A model generated the notes under the pieces. That model did not search any database. It saw only the letters and a list, made by a program, of their open reading frames with translations, and was not told the DNA's origin. From Pelecanus crispus (taxonomy: Eukaryota; Chordata; Aves; Pelecaniformes; Pelecanidae), in contig NC_134676.1 in assembly GCF_030463565.1 (NCBI RefSeq), forward strand, positions 26,330,728-26,394,727: 64,000 bases of DNA, read 5' to 3'. Each line of letters opens with the position of its first letter. Position 1 is the first letter of the stretch. The position numbers and the translations under genes were made by a program. Of the stretch, positions 26,301-36,274 are shown piece by piece.

Positions 26301-26442
26301 AAGTGCTCAGATTGAAAAATTCTTCACCGGAACCTGGTCCATCTTCTGGATTAAGATGGTCTCCTGTTGGGTTTGTGTCTGTTTGTACTTATGGACTCTC
26401 ACTGCTCCATTCTGTTGCCCAACCAGAGAGTTCTCAGTGTGA
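2142..26442 (+). CDS. SERINC5: SERINC5 gene, coding exons 2-12 (5' partial)
   Basis: Serine incorporator 5 is a plasma-membrane protein with about ten membrane segments. The family was named for serine incorporation into lipids, is now known for phospholipid scrambling, and SERINC5 lowers retroviral particle infectivity. Eleven exons (2142-2309, 10372-10550, 10835-10917, 13840-13933, 15518-15729, 16513-16608, 19900-20026, 21686-21752, 25113-25152, 25823-25970, 26295-26442) join without a frame break to 453 residues and a TGA. All introns are GT/AG. Visible are the cysteine-rich start (LACCCG...[10 protein letters not shown]), hydrophobic helices, the motif [13 protein letters not shown], and the C-terminus CCPTREFSV. 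The first exon, expected to encode about nine residues, is upstream of the window. An N-I-T sequon at window residue 285 would be residue 294, matching the glycosylation site reported for human SERINC5. SERINC1-4 are the alternatives, but the sequence and the THBS4 neighbour favour SERINC5. Confidence 0.96.
6187..6281 (-). mobile_element. CR1 LINE 3' tail, minus strand
   Basis: The stretch begins with ATAGAATCATAGAATCAT and continues GTAGGTTGGAAAAGG, the reverse complement of a CR1 3' end. It is a short 5'-truncated copy in antisense to SERINC5. Confidence 0.85.
6351..6612 (-). mobile_element. CR1 LINE fragment, minus strand
   Basis: The reverse strand encodes the end of CR1 ORF2 ([20 protein letters not shown] and [20 protein letters not shown]), with the non-coding tail towards 6351. 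It is a non-functional 3' fragment of the reverse-transcriptase protein gene and lies just beside another CR1 tail. Confidence 0.9.
8688..9258 (+). mobile_element. Solo LTR of an avian endogenous retrovirus
   Basis: It shares its whole layout with the reverse-oriented element at 51813-52351: GTCCTGGTTTTGGCTGGG start, a TATATGAA box near 8943, a T/A-rich middle, and a GGGGCTAAACCACAACA end. It is flanked by the 5-bp direct repeat GCTAA (8683-8687, 9259-9263). The first T of the expected TGTC terminus is lost. Length and 5-bp duplication suggest an ERVL-like group. No internal viral genes are present. Confidence 0.85.
10372..10550 (+). CDS. SERINC5: SERINC5 exon 3
   Basis: The exon lies between TTTTCAG and GTGAGT; 179 nt, leaving two bases of a split glycine codon. 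It encodes [11 protein letters not shown], then [20 protein letters not shown] and a phenylalanine-rich membrane helix, and ends in the loop CRAYIHNG. Confidence 0.96.
10551..10834 (+). other. SERINC5 intron 3
   Basis: A short 284-bp intron with an A-rich start and a long T/C tract before the acceptor. Nothing else is recognisable. Confidence 0.9.
10835..10917 (+). CDS. SERINC5: SERINC5 exon 4
   Basis: The exon lies between a polypyrimidine tract ending CCAG and GTATGC; 83 nt. It completes the split glycine and encodes [20 protein letters not shown] then DQDTFLN, a membrane helix followed by the conserved D-x-DTFLN segment. It leaves one base of an alanine codon. Confidence 0.96.
10918..13839 (+). 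other. SERINC5 intron 4
   Basis: A 2.9-kb intron of unique-looking sequence. Several short ORFs overlap in all frames and look like chance. T and A runs occur at 12430-12530. Confidence 0.85.
13840..13933 (+). CDS. SERINC5: SERINC5 exon 5
   Basis: The exon lies between GCCTTGCAG and GTATGT; 94 nt. It encodes [20 protein letters not shown] then [11 protein letters not shown], with WRYVG and EFAHKWN typical of the family. It splits a tryptophan codon after two bases. Confidence 0.96.
13934..15517 (+). other. SERINC5 intron 5
   Basis: A 1.6-kb intron. It has an A/C-rich simple stretch at about 14860-14900 and no recognisable gene or mobile element. Confidence 0.85.
15518..15729 (+). CDS. SERINC5: SERINC5 exon 6
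   Basis: The exon lies between TCTCCCCAG and GTGAGT; 212 nt, the longest SERINC5 exon here. It encodes two or more membrane helices around the [15 protein letters not shown] motif and a cysteine-containing loop (SEGCMYNK). It ends with one base of an arginine codon. Confidence 0.95.
15730..16512 (+). other. SERINC5 intron 6
   Basis: A 0.8-kb intron with no recognisable element. Confidence 0.85.
16513..16608 (+). CDS. SERINC5: SERINC5 exon 7
   Basis: The exon lies between TTGTAAAG and GTAAGT; 96 nt. It encodes [20 protein letters not shown] then [11 protein letters not shown], the conserved HSGLLQ...SCYV-YLT-SA helix. The frame is fixed by joining to the split codons on both sides. Confidence 0.95.
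16609..19899 (+). other. SERINC5 intron 7
   Basis: A 3.3-kb intron containing a sense-oriented CR1 fragment (18425-18880) and an A/G-rich tract at 17829-17862. The rest is unremarkable. Confidence 0.85.
18425..18880 (+). mobile_element. CR1 LINE fragment, plus strand
   Basis: A 5'-truncated CR1 of about 456 bp. The frame encodes [20 protein letters not shown] and later [18 protein letters not shown] and [18 protein letters not shown], the C-terminal part of CR1 ORF2. The end reads GGTTGGACTCGATGATCTTA and AATGATTCTATGATTCTA, the CR1 3' terminus. It is inactive through truncation. Confidence 0.93.
19900..20026 (+). CDS. SERINC5: SERINC5 exon 8
   Basis: The exon lies between TTTGTGAAG and GTAAGT; 127 nt. 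It encodes the outer loop [18 protein letters not shown], with an N-I-T glycosylation sequon, then a helix ending CILYS. It splits a cysteine codon after two bases. Confidence 0.94.
20027..21685 (+). other. SERINC5 intron 8
   Basis: A 1.7-kb intron with a TA/CA microsatellite near its start (20147-20174) and otherwise unique-looking sequence. Confidence 0.85.
20147..20174 (+). repeat. (TA)7(CA)7 microsatellite
   Basis: Seven TA units (20147-20160) are followed directly by seven CA units (20161-20174). Such compound repeats are usually length-variable. Confidence 0.95.
21686..21752 (+). CDS. SERINC5: SERINC5 exon 9
   Basis: The exon lies between TGCTCCTAG and GTGAGT; 67 nt, ending at a codon boundary. 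It encodes [20 protein letters not shown] then ETE, the start of the cytoplasmic loop before the last helices. Confidence 0.94.
22560..23100. promoter_or_regulatory. Intragenic CpG island
   Basis: Dense CG dinucleotides and very high GC stand out sharply from the AT-rich intron on both sides. It includes a 13-G run at 22854-22866. All three frames of both strands are largely open, as expected of GC-rich sequence, and no protein family is recognised. It could be an alternative or antisense promoter or an enhancer; function is not shown. Confidence 0.65.
23657..24285 (-). mobile_element. Solo LTR of an endogenous retrovirus, antisense
   Basis: The termini are TGTTAGGAAAACT and AGTTTTCCTGACA, inverted copies of each other with one mismatch, in TG...CA form. 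On the minus strand a TATAAAGG box (23809-23802) is followed by an R/U5-sized segment of about 150 bp, the expected LTR layout. Flanking GGGG/GGGT could be an imperfect 4-bp target duplication. A class I (gammaretrovirus-like) origin is a guess. No viral genes are present. Confidence 0.72.
25113..25152 (+). CDS. SERINC5: SERINC5 exon 10
   Basis: A small 40-nt exon between TTCCACAG and GTAATT. It encodes [13 protein letters not shown], the cysteine-rich stretch of the intracellular loop. It was recognised by similarity to the family and by exact frame fit with exons 9 and 11. Confidence 0.9.
25153..25822 (+). other. SERINC5 intron 10
   Basis: A 670-bp intron with no recognisable element. Confidence 0.85.
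25823..25970 (+). CDS. SERINC5: SERINC5 exon 11
   Basis: The exon lies between TCTTACAG and GTAAGT; 148 nt. It encodes an acidic and basic loop ([13 protein letters not shown]), then [20 protein letters not shown] and the helix [15 protein letters not shown], which are SERINC hallmarks. It splits a histidine codon after two bases. Confidence 0.96.
25971..26294 (+). other. SERINC5 intron 11
   Basis: A 324-bp intron ending in a long T tract before TTGACAG. Confidence 0.9.
26295..26442 (+). CDS. SERINC5: SERINC5 exon 12, terminal, with stop
   Basis: The exon follows a long T-rich tract ending TTGACAG. It encodes [20 protein letters not shown], a final helix and CCPTREFSV, then TGA at 26440-26442. 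The C-terminus is almost invariant in vertebrate SERINC5. Confidence 0.96.
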
Positions 26443-29400
26443 ACACTCAGAAGGTCCTTCTGTGTTTTATCCTTTTTTTTTCCCCACCCCTGTTACAAAT
26501 ACAATACAATAGTCATTTTGTAATGAGGAAACATCTATTGCCCACTTACTGTAATGTGCCTGTTAGTAACTTTTTAGACAGACTAAACAAATGATTGAAG
26601 ACTTTTTTACCTTTTTTAATTGTCACGAACAAACATTGCCCAAGGGAACAAATCTGTTCCAAAACTTTGTAACGCTGATGTGTGGAGTGTAGGAAACACA
26701 GTTGTTGCATAAACTAGAATAAGTGAAGTGCTTTTCAAATAACTGACAGTCTTTCTCTGGCTTCATTGGCAAGAAAAGAAGAAAACACGGTGCAGATGTA
26801 TCTTCTTCCTTCCTGTGAATGTTGGATATCATCTAGCAAATATGCATTCCTTTTTATACTCTATTATTAACTGTGTCTTTTACAGTTTACAGTGATGATT
26901 TGGACTGCTGTTTTGTAGAGCATATAATTCTTGTAATTAGTATCCAGATAATTTTTTCCAAAAACATAACTAAATACTTCTGTAGAAATAGAGAATATGT
27001 AAGAATTTGACTGCCAAAGCATCTACTAAAAATTGTTTATCTAAATATTAAATATATTAAGTTATTGTATACCTAGATTGAGAAAGGAATGTACCAATGA
27101 TAATAGAGTATTTATTCTATTATAACTTTAAAAGGCACCTGAATATTTTATGCAAATCAGATCTGGTCCAGTTTTTAAGAGAAGGGGAGTTCTACACACA
27201 AATTCTTAAACTCTGAATTTTGTCCAACTTTGCTTTGCCAGCTCACTTAAACTGCAAGTTGTGTGTACTGCACAAGGATTTAAGATATGGTACATTCTTT
27301 ATTCAGAATGTTTGCTGTTGAGAAAATGCTAAATACAGGAGCACTGCCAGTTGCTGTTAAATTTAAAAGTGGAGTGCTCATTTACTTTTCTACCCTGCTG
27401 TTTCAACTTGTGTCTAAAGATCTCCCAGGATCTTCAGTTCTGTTTCCATTACTAATTTTATAATATTTTAAAGGCATTGATGGTCAGAAAAGGACTATAG
27501 TGCGTCATCTTCCTTTTCTGCCTGTGTGTCGGTTGGAAAGGATTCTTTCTAACTGGTATATTTTTATACTCTTCTGTTGATGTTAGTTTTGCTGTTGGGA
27601 TGGGGCTTAGCCAACCAATCCATGAATGGAGACTAAACTTCTTTCGGAGATCTCCTATTCCAAGCAGTGGGGTAAGCAGTCAGAAAAACAAAACCAGAAG
27701 ACACAAATGTAAGAGCAGCTGACTCTAGTACAAATGACTGACTTGACAATACTAAAGCCTACCATGTCACTTCTGTTTGCTTTAAGCAGATGATTTGGTG
27801 GTAGAACAACAGCTCAGATGCCCTAAATGCTGAATATGGTTGAACCCACCTTACTTATCTACATTCTGGTGGGATGAATTTATGACTTAAGCTAGTCCCA
27901 GAGGTTTTGTCTTCTCTCTGTATATATACACACACATACAGTGTGAAATATGCAGGATATAAACAAAATCAACCGATTTAGCAGTTCTTTTTTTGAAATA
28001 GGATTGAGCCATAAATTTCCGCCCAATGCTTTCTGCACAACAAAGAAAAGCACAACATAGAGGCCGATGAGATGGCCAAAATATTTGCATGCCTTACTTG
28101 TTCTGTTGCAATAAGTGATGGCTAATGCACACCTGGTGAGTAATCCTAATGTAACAGATTTCAGTTCTGCTCTTGTTTTCATTACCATTTTTAGCTGCCT
28201 TGTTGCTATGGTATCCTAGGGCTTCTGTCCTGCTTGGAGGTTGCTGGGGGTGCCATCTTCCCAACCCCATGCACTCTTACCTCAGACAAAATCTACAGGT
28301 CTGTAGTCCTGTATACTTATACCACCTACCCCAGTGATTAGGACCTTCAAAATACATCTGTCATGAGATCTGAGGGAAGGAGGAGTCTGTCCAGAGGTGA
28401 CTCTCTTGCTGTTCTTTGCCTTGTTTGCACCTAGGGAAAAAAAAAAAGTTGCAGCTTAGCTTTGACATTGAGTTAGAAAAGCAACAAATAGGTCTGGAGA
28501 GGGAGGCAGGTTTTTTTCTTTCCTTTTGCTTCCGCTGTGAGATTCTGATCTCGCCGAGAGCTCTGCTAGCATGGGGGCCCGTCAGTATGTCTCTGGCTGC
28601 ATTTGGAGTCCAGCCATGCAGACCCTTTTGCAGCAGAAAAAGGCCTTTGTTAATGCATTTGCAATCTAGAAGCCTTTATCTGTCCCATCTCTAAGATAAG
28701 AGCTTATGGGCTGTGCAGTGATAACTAACAGTTGTCCGACCTAACTCATAGCAGCTATTCTGACAATCTTGATCCAGTGCTAGAGCTGTGAGCTGCAGCT
28801 GAGATAGCCCAGGGTCTTGCTCTTTCCTTGGCGAATGCTGTTCCTTAACGTATAGAGGCTCGCACGAGTTGCTTTCTAGTGCCATATGTGTTGTACTGTG
28901 AGAAACCAAGCATGTTTTTTTTAAAATTAGCCATGTTTTTTATAACAGAACAATCTGGGCAAGGGGCTCTACAGAAGAAGGCTTGCACTATGTCAAGTTC
29001 TAAGGCAGGGAATGGTAACTGTTCTCTGGTACTGATAACAGGCATCCCAGTTGCAAATGTGGATGATCTTAATACATATCTTGGCCAATGGATGTTCTTA
29101 CTTGTTTACGAAAACACTTATTTTATGTAGCCAGTATCTGCTTGCATAAGGACTTCCTGCACCTCCTTGTGATCATTTTTTTACAGTTTGTATTTAAGGA
29201 AGTAGTTTTTGCACAGAGGAAACAGGGATGTAAGAGGAAAGTCCACAGTGAGGCATGAGGCCATTCTTATGCAGCATTCGCCTCACTGAGTTGCTCCTTC
29301 ATCCTTCCCTTCCACCAGCTATTCACCTTAAGCATCTAGATCTGTGGGTATACATAGGGTGGGAATGGGGCAGTGCCTGACTACACTGCTTTGTCTGCTT

Positions 29401-29647
29401 CTGAGCAAATGTTGTGGGAAAAGGCTCTGAAAATAACTTCGGGGACCTGTGTGTCCATGCTGTGGCCCCAGATCCAGCTATGGATTTCCAGGCCTTTCTA
29501 AGGAATCAGTAACTGGTGGCACCTGGGTGTGCAAAGCCTCTACTTCCTCAGTGCCTTAGAGGCACAGCTTCCTGCTGGCCAGGCAAATGTCACAGCCTTA
29601 GTGTTCGCTGTCAAATCTGTACTGTGAACTTCCATGTGCAACTACTT

Positions 29648-29653
29648 AATAAA
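29648..29653 (+). promoter_or_regulatory. Possible alternative polyadenylation signal
   Basis: An AATAAA inside the presumed SERINC5 3'UTR, followed by GGCTGGGGT-type G/T-rich sequence. It could produce a 3.2-kb 3'UTR, but its use cannot be judged from sequence. Confidence 0.35.
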
Positions 29654-30920
29654 ATCCTCGGCTGGGGTCGAGGATTCAAATGCCCAGTTCCCTGATTCCA
29701 AACAGTTCACACAAATGGGCTTTTAAAACCTTTTTAAGAAGTGCCTTCATACCTACTGCTGTGATAGCTAATGATTCAGGTGGCACTGAAACTGGAAAAC
29801 CTGAACTGAGCCTGTGACTGGGTGATGCTGCCTTGTACATTACACCAGTGTGTACAAGACACAGTCAGACCTGTGGTGCATGTGGAAGACCAAATAATCT
29901 GTGCATGACAAACCTCTGGGGGCAAGACTGATTCAGATAATACTGTGCAGTGGAAGATGAACTGGGAAAACTCACAAATAGGCCTGATGCTTTTGTAAAT
30001 AAATGAGTAGTTGTTGCTTACATTTACATTTAACCTGTAAACAGCTAACTTTCTCTCCCCATACCTGAAAGTGCAGGTAACTGCTCTGCTTGAGGTGGTT
30101 AGCTGTGCAGCGTCTATCCTGCCTTGTGCCATGAGTGTTCATTGAACTTGTTCTCAGATGTGAGCAGTGCAGCATTCTTGGCTCCTGGTATTTTTGGGCT
30201 GTGTGAAGTGAGGAAGCTGTTGTTACAAAGACAGGAAGACTAGAGAACATGTCCTGTACTAAGCTTCCTCTAGTTAAACTTGGATTTGACCTAATGCTAT
30301 TATTTAATGGACTCTTGGAGGAACAGGGAGAAGTTAGTTCTGCTGGGAAGATGAAACAATTTTATTGGTGTTTCCCTACTTTTTCAAATTTGCTATTGTA
30401 AGAACAGTTATTTGGAACCTCACTGCTGCACTGCCATCTGAGACTGGAACAATTTTAGTTTTTCTCATGAAGGCAACCGAGAGCCGCAATTGTGACTGGT
30501 TCTTGTTTGGGGTAAAATCAATGGGACTGACTCAGAGAGCAAGTCTCTGAATCCAAATAGCTGGACTGACACATGAAACCATAAAACCTTACAAAGAACA
30601 TGTGGAAAGCAAATGGATATGCTTGTTTGCTGTTTACCACCTAGTTCCTCACAGCGTGCAGGCAGCCCTTGCAGCTGGATGCCAAGTAAGGAACTTCGCT
30701 GTGGTCACACATCAGAGTTATTACACGTTTGTGATACTCTTAGCTATGTACTTCAAGCATTTCCATGAGGTTCAAAAAGCTCGTACTTGCCCAGCTAGTT
30801 TGGTAAATCCTGGCTGGGTTGGGCCACTTTTGTCTGAAACGGGTAATTCAGTGTTGCTAATGTATGTGTAGTCCAGAGAGAGGGCTTATCCCCTCACAGA
30901 ATCATAAACACTGCATGTCT

Positions 30921-30937
30921 ATTTATTTATTTATTTT
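30921..30937 (+). promoter_or_regulatory. AU-rich element in presumed SERINC5 3'UTR
   Basis: Three overlapping ATTTA pentamers (30921, 30925, 30929) run into TTTT, containing the TTATTTATT nonamer. Such clusters destabilise mRNA through ARE-binding proteins, if this stretch is transcribed in the mature RNA. Confidence 0.45.
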
Positions 30938-32932
30938 GTGTTTTAGCACCTTTTTACAAATCTAGAAGCGCTTTTAGATTATAAGCTATGCACATATAAC
31001 TGCTTCATCAGCCACCGGTGCAGCCATTTCTGGGCTAGAACATTGCTATTAATGAAGCAATTGCAAAAAAGCTGGTTTTTAGCAGTTCTCTGGAAAATTT
31101 GGGAACTGAAGATAGTGCTGCTTGAACTTTGGCTAGCAGCCCACACTATCATGAGCAACTCTGAACAGATTGGTACCAAAATAACCCACTAACTGCTTTT
31201 AAAACGTGCTGTAAAGATTGTATCCTATAAACTGTTAGGCTTTTCTCCTAAATAAGTTGATGAAGCAGAACACCTTGAGACTGTACTCGTGTGGCTAGAT
31301 GAGCGAGATTATCTGCAGCTAAAATTTTGCTCTCATCTTTCCTTCTGGGCGTTAGAAGCAATGTCTTTTGCTTGCAGGCTGTATCTCCTCGTTTTATTTG
31401 CCTTTTTCTCCTTCGATTTTTTAAAGGCATTGTAAGCCTGCTTCACTCCCATTCTTCTTCCCGTCAAGTGGGATGTCTGGTGCTAGAAAATAGCAAAGAC
31501 TTCTTCGCCAGGTCTCGTTGATCCTTTCCTTTTTATAGCAGGACAACCTGCAGTGTTGAAGCAAAGTCAAGGATCATAGTTTATTATATGGATCAGTTTT
31601 CCTCTGTGAAAACTGCTTCTTTTTTTTTCTGAAGTGGCCTACAAGTTCTTGTGGGAGGAAAACACATAATCAGTGCCATGGCATTTTACTTTGTGTTTTC
31701 AATTTTGTAAAATGTAGCTTGAATTGAGTGTTTCACATGACTGTACAAGGGAATGCCAGGGGTCAAGTGCTTAGAAAGCTTTGGCTTTCTGTACTTGTAA
31801 TAGGATACATACTTTGGGAACTGGTATGTCTCTGCATTTTCAATGTCCTGATGGCAGAATGCCTGAGCGCTCCAGGATGGGGATGCAGACGTGCTGCACA
31901 GGGTTTGAAGTAGAAACTTTGGGAGACTGGCATGATGGCTGCTTTCTAATGCCTGAAGAAACTCTGTAGGTTCCAAGTAGGCCTTAAACCCAGTTTTGTT
32001 TTGGTTTTTTTTCTCAAACCTGGTTTCGACTCATTCCACACCTGTTCAATAATGTTATTTTTAAAAAGTTGGCATTTGTTTCAGATACAAGCCACGTTGG
32101 CTTCCCTCTGTTTGCCAGTCTCCGATCGTTCCCAGTGCCATAGTGTACAGCCATTTGCACAGACTTCTTCAGAACCACAGTCGTCAGCTTTGAAACCGCT
32201 TCAGCAGCTTAAAGCTTCCAGGGCTTTTGGTCGCCAGAGCTGTGGGGTGCAGCACTGCACCCGCGCTTTTGCCAAAGAAGCCTCAGTACGAAGCCAAGAA
32301 TAATTTTGGAGTGCTATGGGGAAATAATGTCTTGTTACTCATACCGTGGCTTTATTTTTTCCTCTTACCGATACATGTCCAGGTGCTTAGGTGTCGTTGG
32401 ACATCCATGCAAACTTAAAGTGAGGAGAATTAACTTTCAGAGAAAATTGTTCAACTTGTCATATACAAGCTGAAAAAATATTTACTAGGAACATACAGAT
32501 TCACTGTCTGCTTTTTGTTTACCACCAATGAGTGGTGTTCAGTCTCGTATATGCCATGTTCGAAAATTGGATGCAAAGTAGTCAAAATGTAAACACTTTT
32601 TCTTAATGGTGAGGGGTTTTTAATCAGTCTTTTTCAAGGTTCTTAGTATCTCAAGGGAACTTTTTAGTGTGTATGTGTGGTTTTATTTTATTAAGCTGTA
32701 GCCCAGTGAAGTGGAGGTTTTCTAGTTTATTTAACATTTTTGCGAATGTTGTGATCTGTAGTAACTGTAACACTTTAACTTTTAAGGATTGGTAAAGATT
32801 TCAGAATTGTAAGATCTTAATTGTAAAATAGCCAAGAGCTTTGTCTTTTTAAAGCATGTTAATGGTTTTAATGGACACTTCCTTTTGTATACTGAGTGAA
32901 TGTATTGTTATAGATTTAATGTTTAATGGACC

Positions 32933-32938
32933 AATAAA
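32933..32938 (+). promoter_or_regulatory. Polyadenylation signal AATAAA, likely SERINC5 distal
   Basis: An AATAAA in the context CCAATAAAGTTTTT is followed within 30 nt by TTGTTGTGGT, a GT-rich downstream element. It is the best-formed plus-strand poly(A) site after the SERINC5 stop. Confidence 0.7.
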
Positions 32939-32962
32939 GTTTTTCTTAGATTTGAAATTAAT

Positions 32963-35900
32963 TGTTGTGGTATATAAAGGTTGAAAAGTCAACTCATTCT
33001 ATGACAAACTTTAAAAATATATAAATATATGAGCTAAGCAATTATTGAGCCAGTAAAAGTAAATTGATTGATCTTTTTTGTTCACTATATTTGGATGTTG
33101 TTCAACAAAAAAAATGTTGGCCTGTGGAATATTACGTGGCTTCGCCGTTCATGTTATTTTTGTACTCCTCCAGAGTGAGATCTTGGAAGATGGCAGGTTG
33201 CAAAGATTCATCTGTGGCATCTGCTCTGTACAATCCAGCTCTCCGAGATGTGTCAGATACCTCCAACAGCGCAAACAAAACATTTTCCAGGCTAAGTATG
33301 GCACTGAAGCCCAGGCAGTTGTTTGAAACAAGGATCTCTGGGTTTTTTTTCTCATTTGCCCAGATGGTTGGGTGGGCAGCTGCTGAGTGTGACGCCTAGA
33401 TACACAGCAGGGCAAGTGCTGCGTCTCCATAGGTCCTGGTCCCTTGCTTCTCACCATCCGTGTTCGGGCCTGTCGTGGAGTCCCGTTTCAGCAGGTGCCA
33501 GCTGCAGCCTGACGGTCCTGGCTGCAGCCGTGCCGTGGCGCCGAGCAGACCCACACCGGGACCCGGGTTCCTTGTGGTTGTGAGAAACTGCTGACCAAGT
33601 TTCAAAGGGTCAGATGGCGGCTGCTATTCTCCACGCAGCTCTGGCGCACAAGAGCGCTCGGGTGCGTGTAGCTGGGAGGCTGCGTGTTTTGGCTGAGGGG
33701 CGAGGCACGGAGCGGTGCCCGAGTGGTGCTGAGGCTCGGCGAGAGCCGACCGCCTTTGCTCAGCAGCCTCCCACCAGTCTGCCGGCCCCTGCCTTCACCC
33801 CACCCTGCACCGTCCAGGCAGGATGTTCTGCTGTTTCAAATCACGAGACCGTCTGTGGGCAACAGAAGCATTTGAAGTGTGTTTGTCGTGGTGTTTGTAG
33901 CACACAGGAAAGAGTTAACCTTTGGTGAGATGTTAGACCCTGGTGCAGGAGCCCCAGGACTCTGAACTCCAAAGTAGTTGCAGCTGCTGCTCTAGCTGAG
34001 CGCAGCCCGGCTGCGCAGGCGGTGGGGGCAAGGGAGGACTGCACATTCGGAGGGGGGATTGCAGCGTCTTTACTTGCCAGAGGCCACACATGGAGCTATG
34101 TCTGCATTGCACAATAGTCCAGAAAGAGGTAGTGGTGCAAAAGGCGCTTGTTTAAACACTTACACACAGGGACTGCACAGCGAGGGGCAGGAGGTTTCCC
34201 AAACCCGGACTATGACCTTGCGGCGAATCTTTGTCTGCAAGAGCTGGGCTTTGCTGTTCCTGAACTTGCAGGCTACCCGGCAGTTGGTGTGTCAACACAG
34301 CAGGCATAGTGAGCTCTGGCATCCCACTGCAAGTCCCAACAGCACCTTCTGAAACAAAAGAAGAGTTCTGGCTGGCGGAGCTGTGACTGGTCTCTGTGGC
34401 TGCCAGTTGAGCAAGCCAGTATGTTTTCTGTCGGGGGAGGTTAGAAGCTCACGGCTTCATGCAGTTCCCTTTGACGGCACGAGAGCCAGAGTCCGGATCT
34501 CATCTTCCAGCCTCCAGTGGCCAACGGCTGTGGCGTAGGCTGGAAGAGAGCTTGGAAATGGGCGAGCTCAGCGGTGGCAAACTGGTGCGGCAGCCAGCCA
34601 GAGTGCTCTGTAGCAGGAGGAGAGCCTCGGCCGCCAACGGGAGGGCTTGGGGGAGGTCCGGAGGCCGGCAGGGGTTGGGAGGCCAGCTGCAGTCGTGTTC
34701 TCTGACGGAGCTGATGGGTGCTGGCGTGCTCGGAGCAGCACGTGCGGCAGGCAGGTCGGGGTGGGAGGAGACCACGTGCGCAAAGCGTGTGCACTGCAAA
34801 TACATGGTAAGGAAGATGTAAATTTGCTTTATGGTCTGTGTTCTCCTTCATAAATGAATGATACTGCTGTTGCAGCCTATGCTCAGCTAGAAAAAGATGG
34901 GGTTTTTTTCTCATCTCCTAAGCATAATTTGACAATACCCTCTGCGTTGCTCCAAAGTAACTAGCCTTTCAATCCTCCGTTGACAACCTGGTGAGTGAAG
35001 TTGGGTTTGGTGAAGCCAAGGGGAACGGAGGACTGAAACTGGAGGACCTTTCATGGTGACGTGCCAGGCCAGGGCGACGCTCCTGCGTCGTGCTCTTTGC
35101 TGTGGGACAGGCCCCAGGGCCGTGCTGCTCCCAGAAGCCTTGGCAATGGTGGACAAGCCCGCGGTGAAAACTCCTCTCATAGCCCGAGCCTTAGATAGCA
35201 CCATAAGCGTTAAGGGTATTTTTATTGTACTGAGAACAGGAAATGTTTTTTGTTTTGATGCTTTCATCTGATAATTTAACTCAGCGTTTCCCCTGTATTC
35301 TTGTGCTAAGAGCGAGCTGTGGCTGTTCCTTTTCTTAGGGCTACTTCTGATTTTTTAAAACCCTCACCATATTTCCTCCCTCCCTCTCCACCCAAAGCTA
35401 AAGTACTGTTTCCCATTGTCCTTTTAAAAGTAATTATCCTATAGGCTGCCATATCCTTTTCTTCAGCTGGCCTTGGAGCTTGTCCTCCCTTCCTTTCCTA
35501 GCTCCATTTTGAAAAAGAATGTAGTAGAAATGCACATGGTATCCAACACCTTTCTATACTTAGAATTATGGAGTGCATTGTGATACAATTTTTTTTGGCT
35601 TTTTGTTTTCCAGTCCTTTCCTAATGGTTACTAACACTTAGCACAGTGTTTTGGCTTTTTAACTTGGTAACTTATTTTCATAAGATTGCAGTACCTGCTG
35701 AGAGAGCTCAGCTCTGAGTGGGGACAGCTGGTGAAAGCCTGGCTTTGTGTATGTGTTTTTTTTCTCTCTATAGTGATTCTGCATTTATCTCCATATGTCT
35801 TTTTTTGGTTTTAGTCACATGCAAGTCATAAGATGTGACTACGCCACCTTGCAGTCAGCTTTTTTGGCTTTTAAAGGATGTGATACTGGTCCTCGTAGTT

Positions 35901-36274
35901 TTCTAGAAGTGGGAGGGCAGGGAGGTCTAACAAACAGAGTTCTTAGAGGAGGTCTGCCAAAGGTAACTAAGTATTCGAAGGACTTAAACTGCTCTAAAGG
36001 AGACAGATAAAACTTCTTCCTAGCAGGACTGCACAGGCACTAAGAAGCCCTGGGCTTGGCCAGACAGCTCCTAACTGCTTCATGCCCGGATGCAACCTGT
36101 TGTTTCTGACACATTCCAGATGACAGACAAAATTGTGCTTTCTTTCCCACCATGTTTAATACTGAATCCAAAATGGCAAGAGAGTCAAACTTTTCCTGAG
36201 ACTGTTTTAAGCAAGCGTCACTCCATTGCATGCTGCTCCCTCGATTTTAGGGTAAATATGAAAACAAGTGAAGC
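32963..36274. other. SERINC5-THBS4 intergenic region
   Basis: The space between the two convergent 3' ends. It holds a CpG-rich patch (33430-33800) and a second GC-rich stretch (34470-34790). Several ORFs of 100-157 codons overlap here in opposite frames; none resembles a known protein. No mobile element is recognised. Confidence 0.7.
33430..33800. promoter_or_regulatory. Intergenic CpG-rich patch
   Basis: CpG dinucleotides are frequent compared with the flanks, and GATGGCGGC (33613-33621) resembles the YY1 core found near many transcription starts. The patch may be a CpG island promoter for an unannotated non-coding RNA or a regulatory element. No transcript can be seen from sequence. Confidence 0.45.

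Larger units (their letters stand above)
26443..32962 (+). other. SERINC5: Presumed SERINC5 3'UTR
   Basis: About 6.5 kb of AT-rich sequence follows the stop codon, with no exon, CR1 or LTR that I recognise. It ends about 20 nt after the AATAAA at 32933, which has T- and GT-rich sequence downstream. Another AATAAA at 29648 could give a shorter transcript. I infer the extent from these signals alone; part of the stretch could be intergenic. Confidence 0.5.

Noticed and set aside
33614-34914. Overlapping ORFs of 100-157 codons in the intergenic GC-rich region as new genes
   Set aside because: They overlap on opposite strands, lack recognisable domains and follow the GC content.
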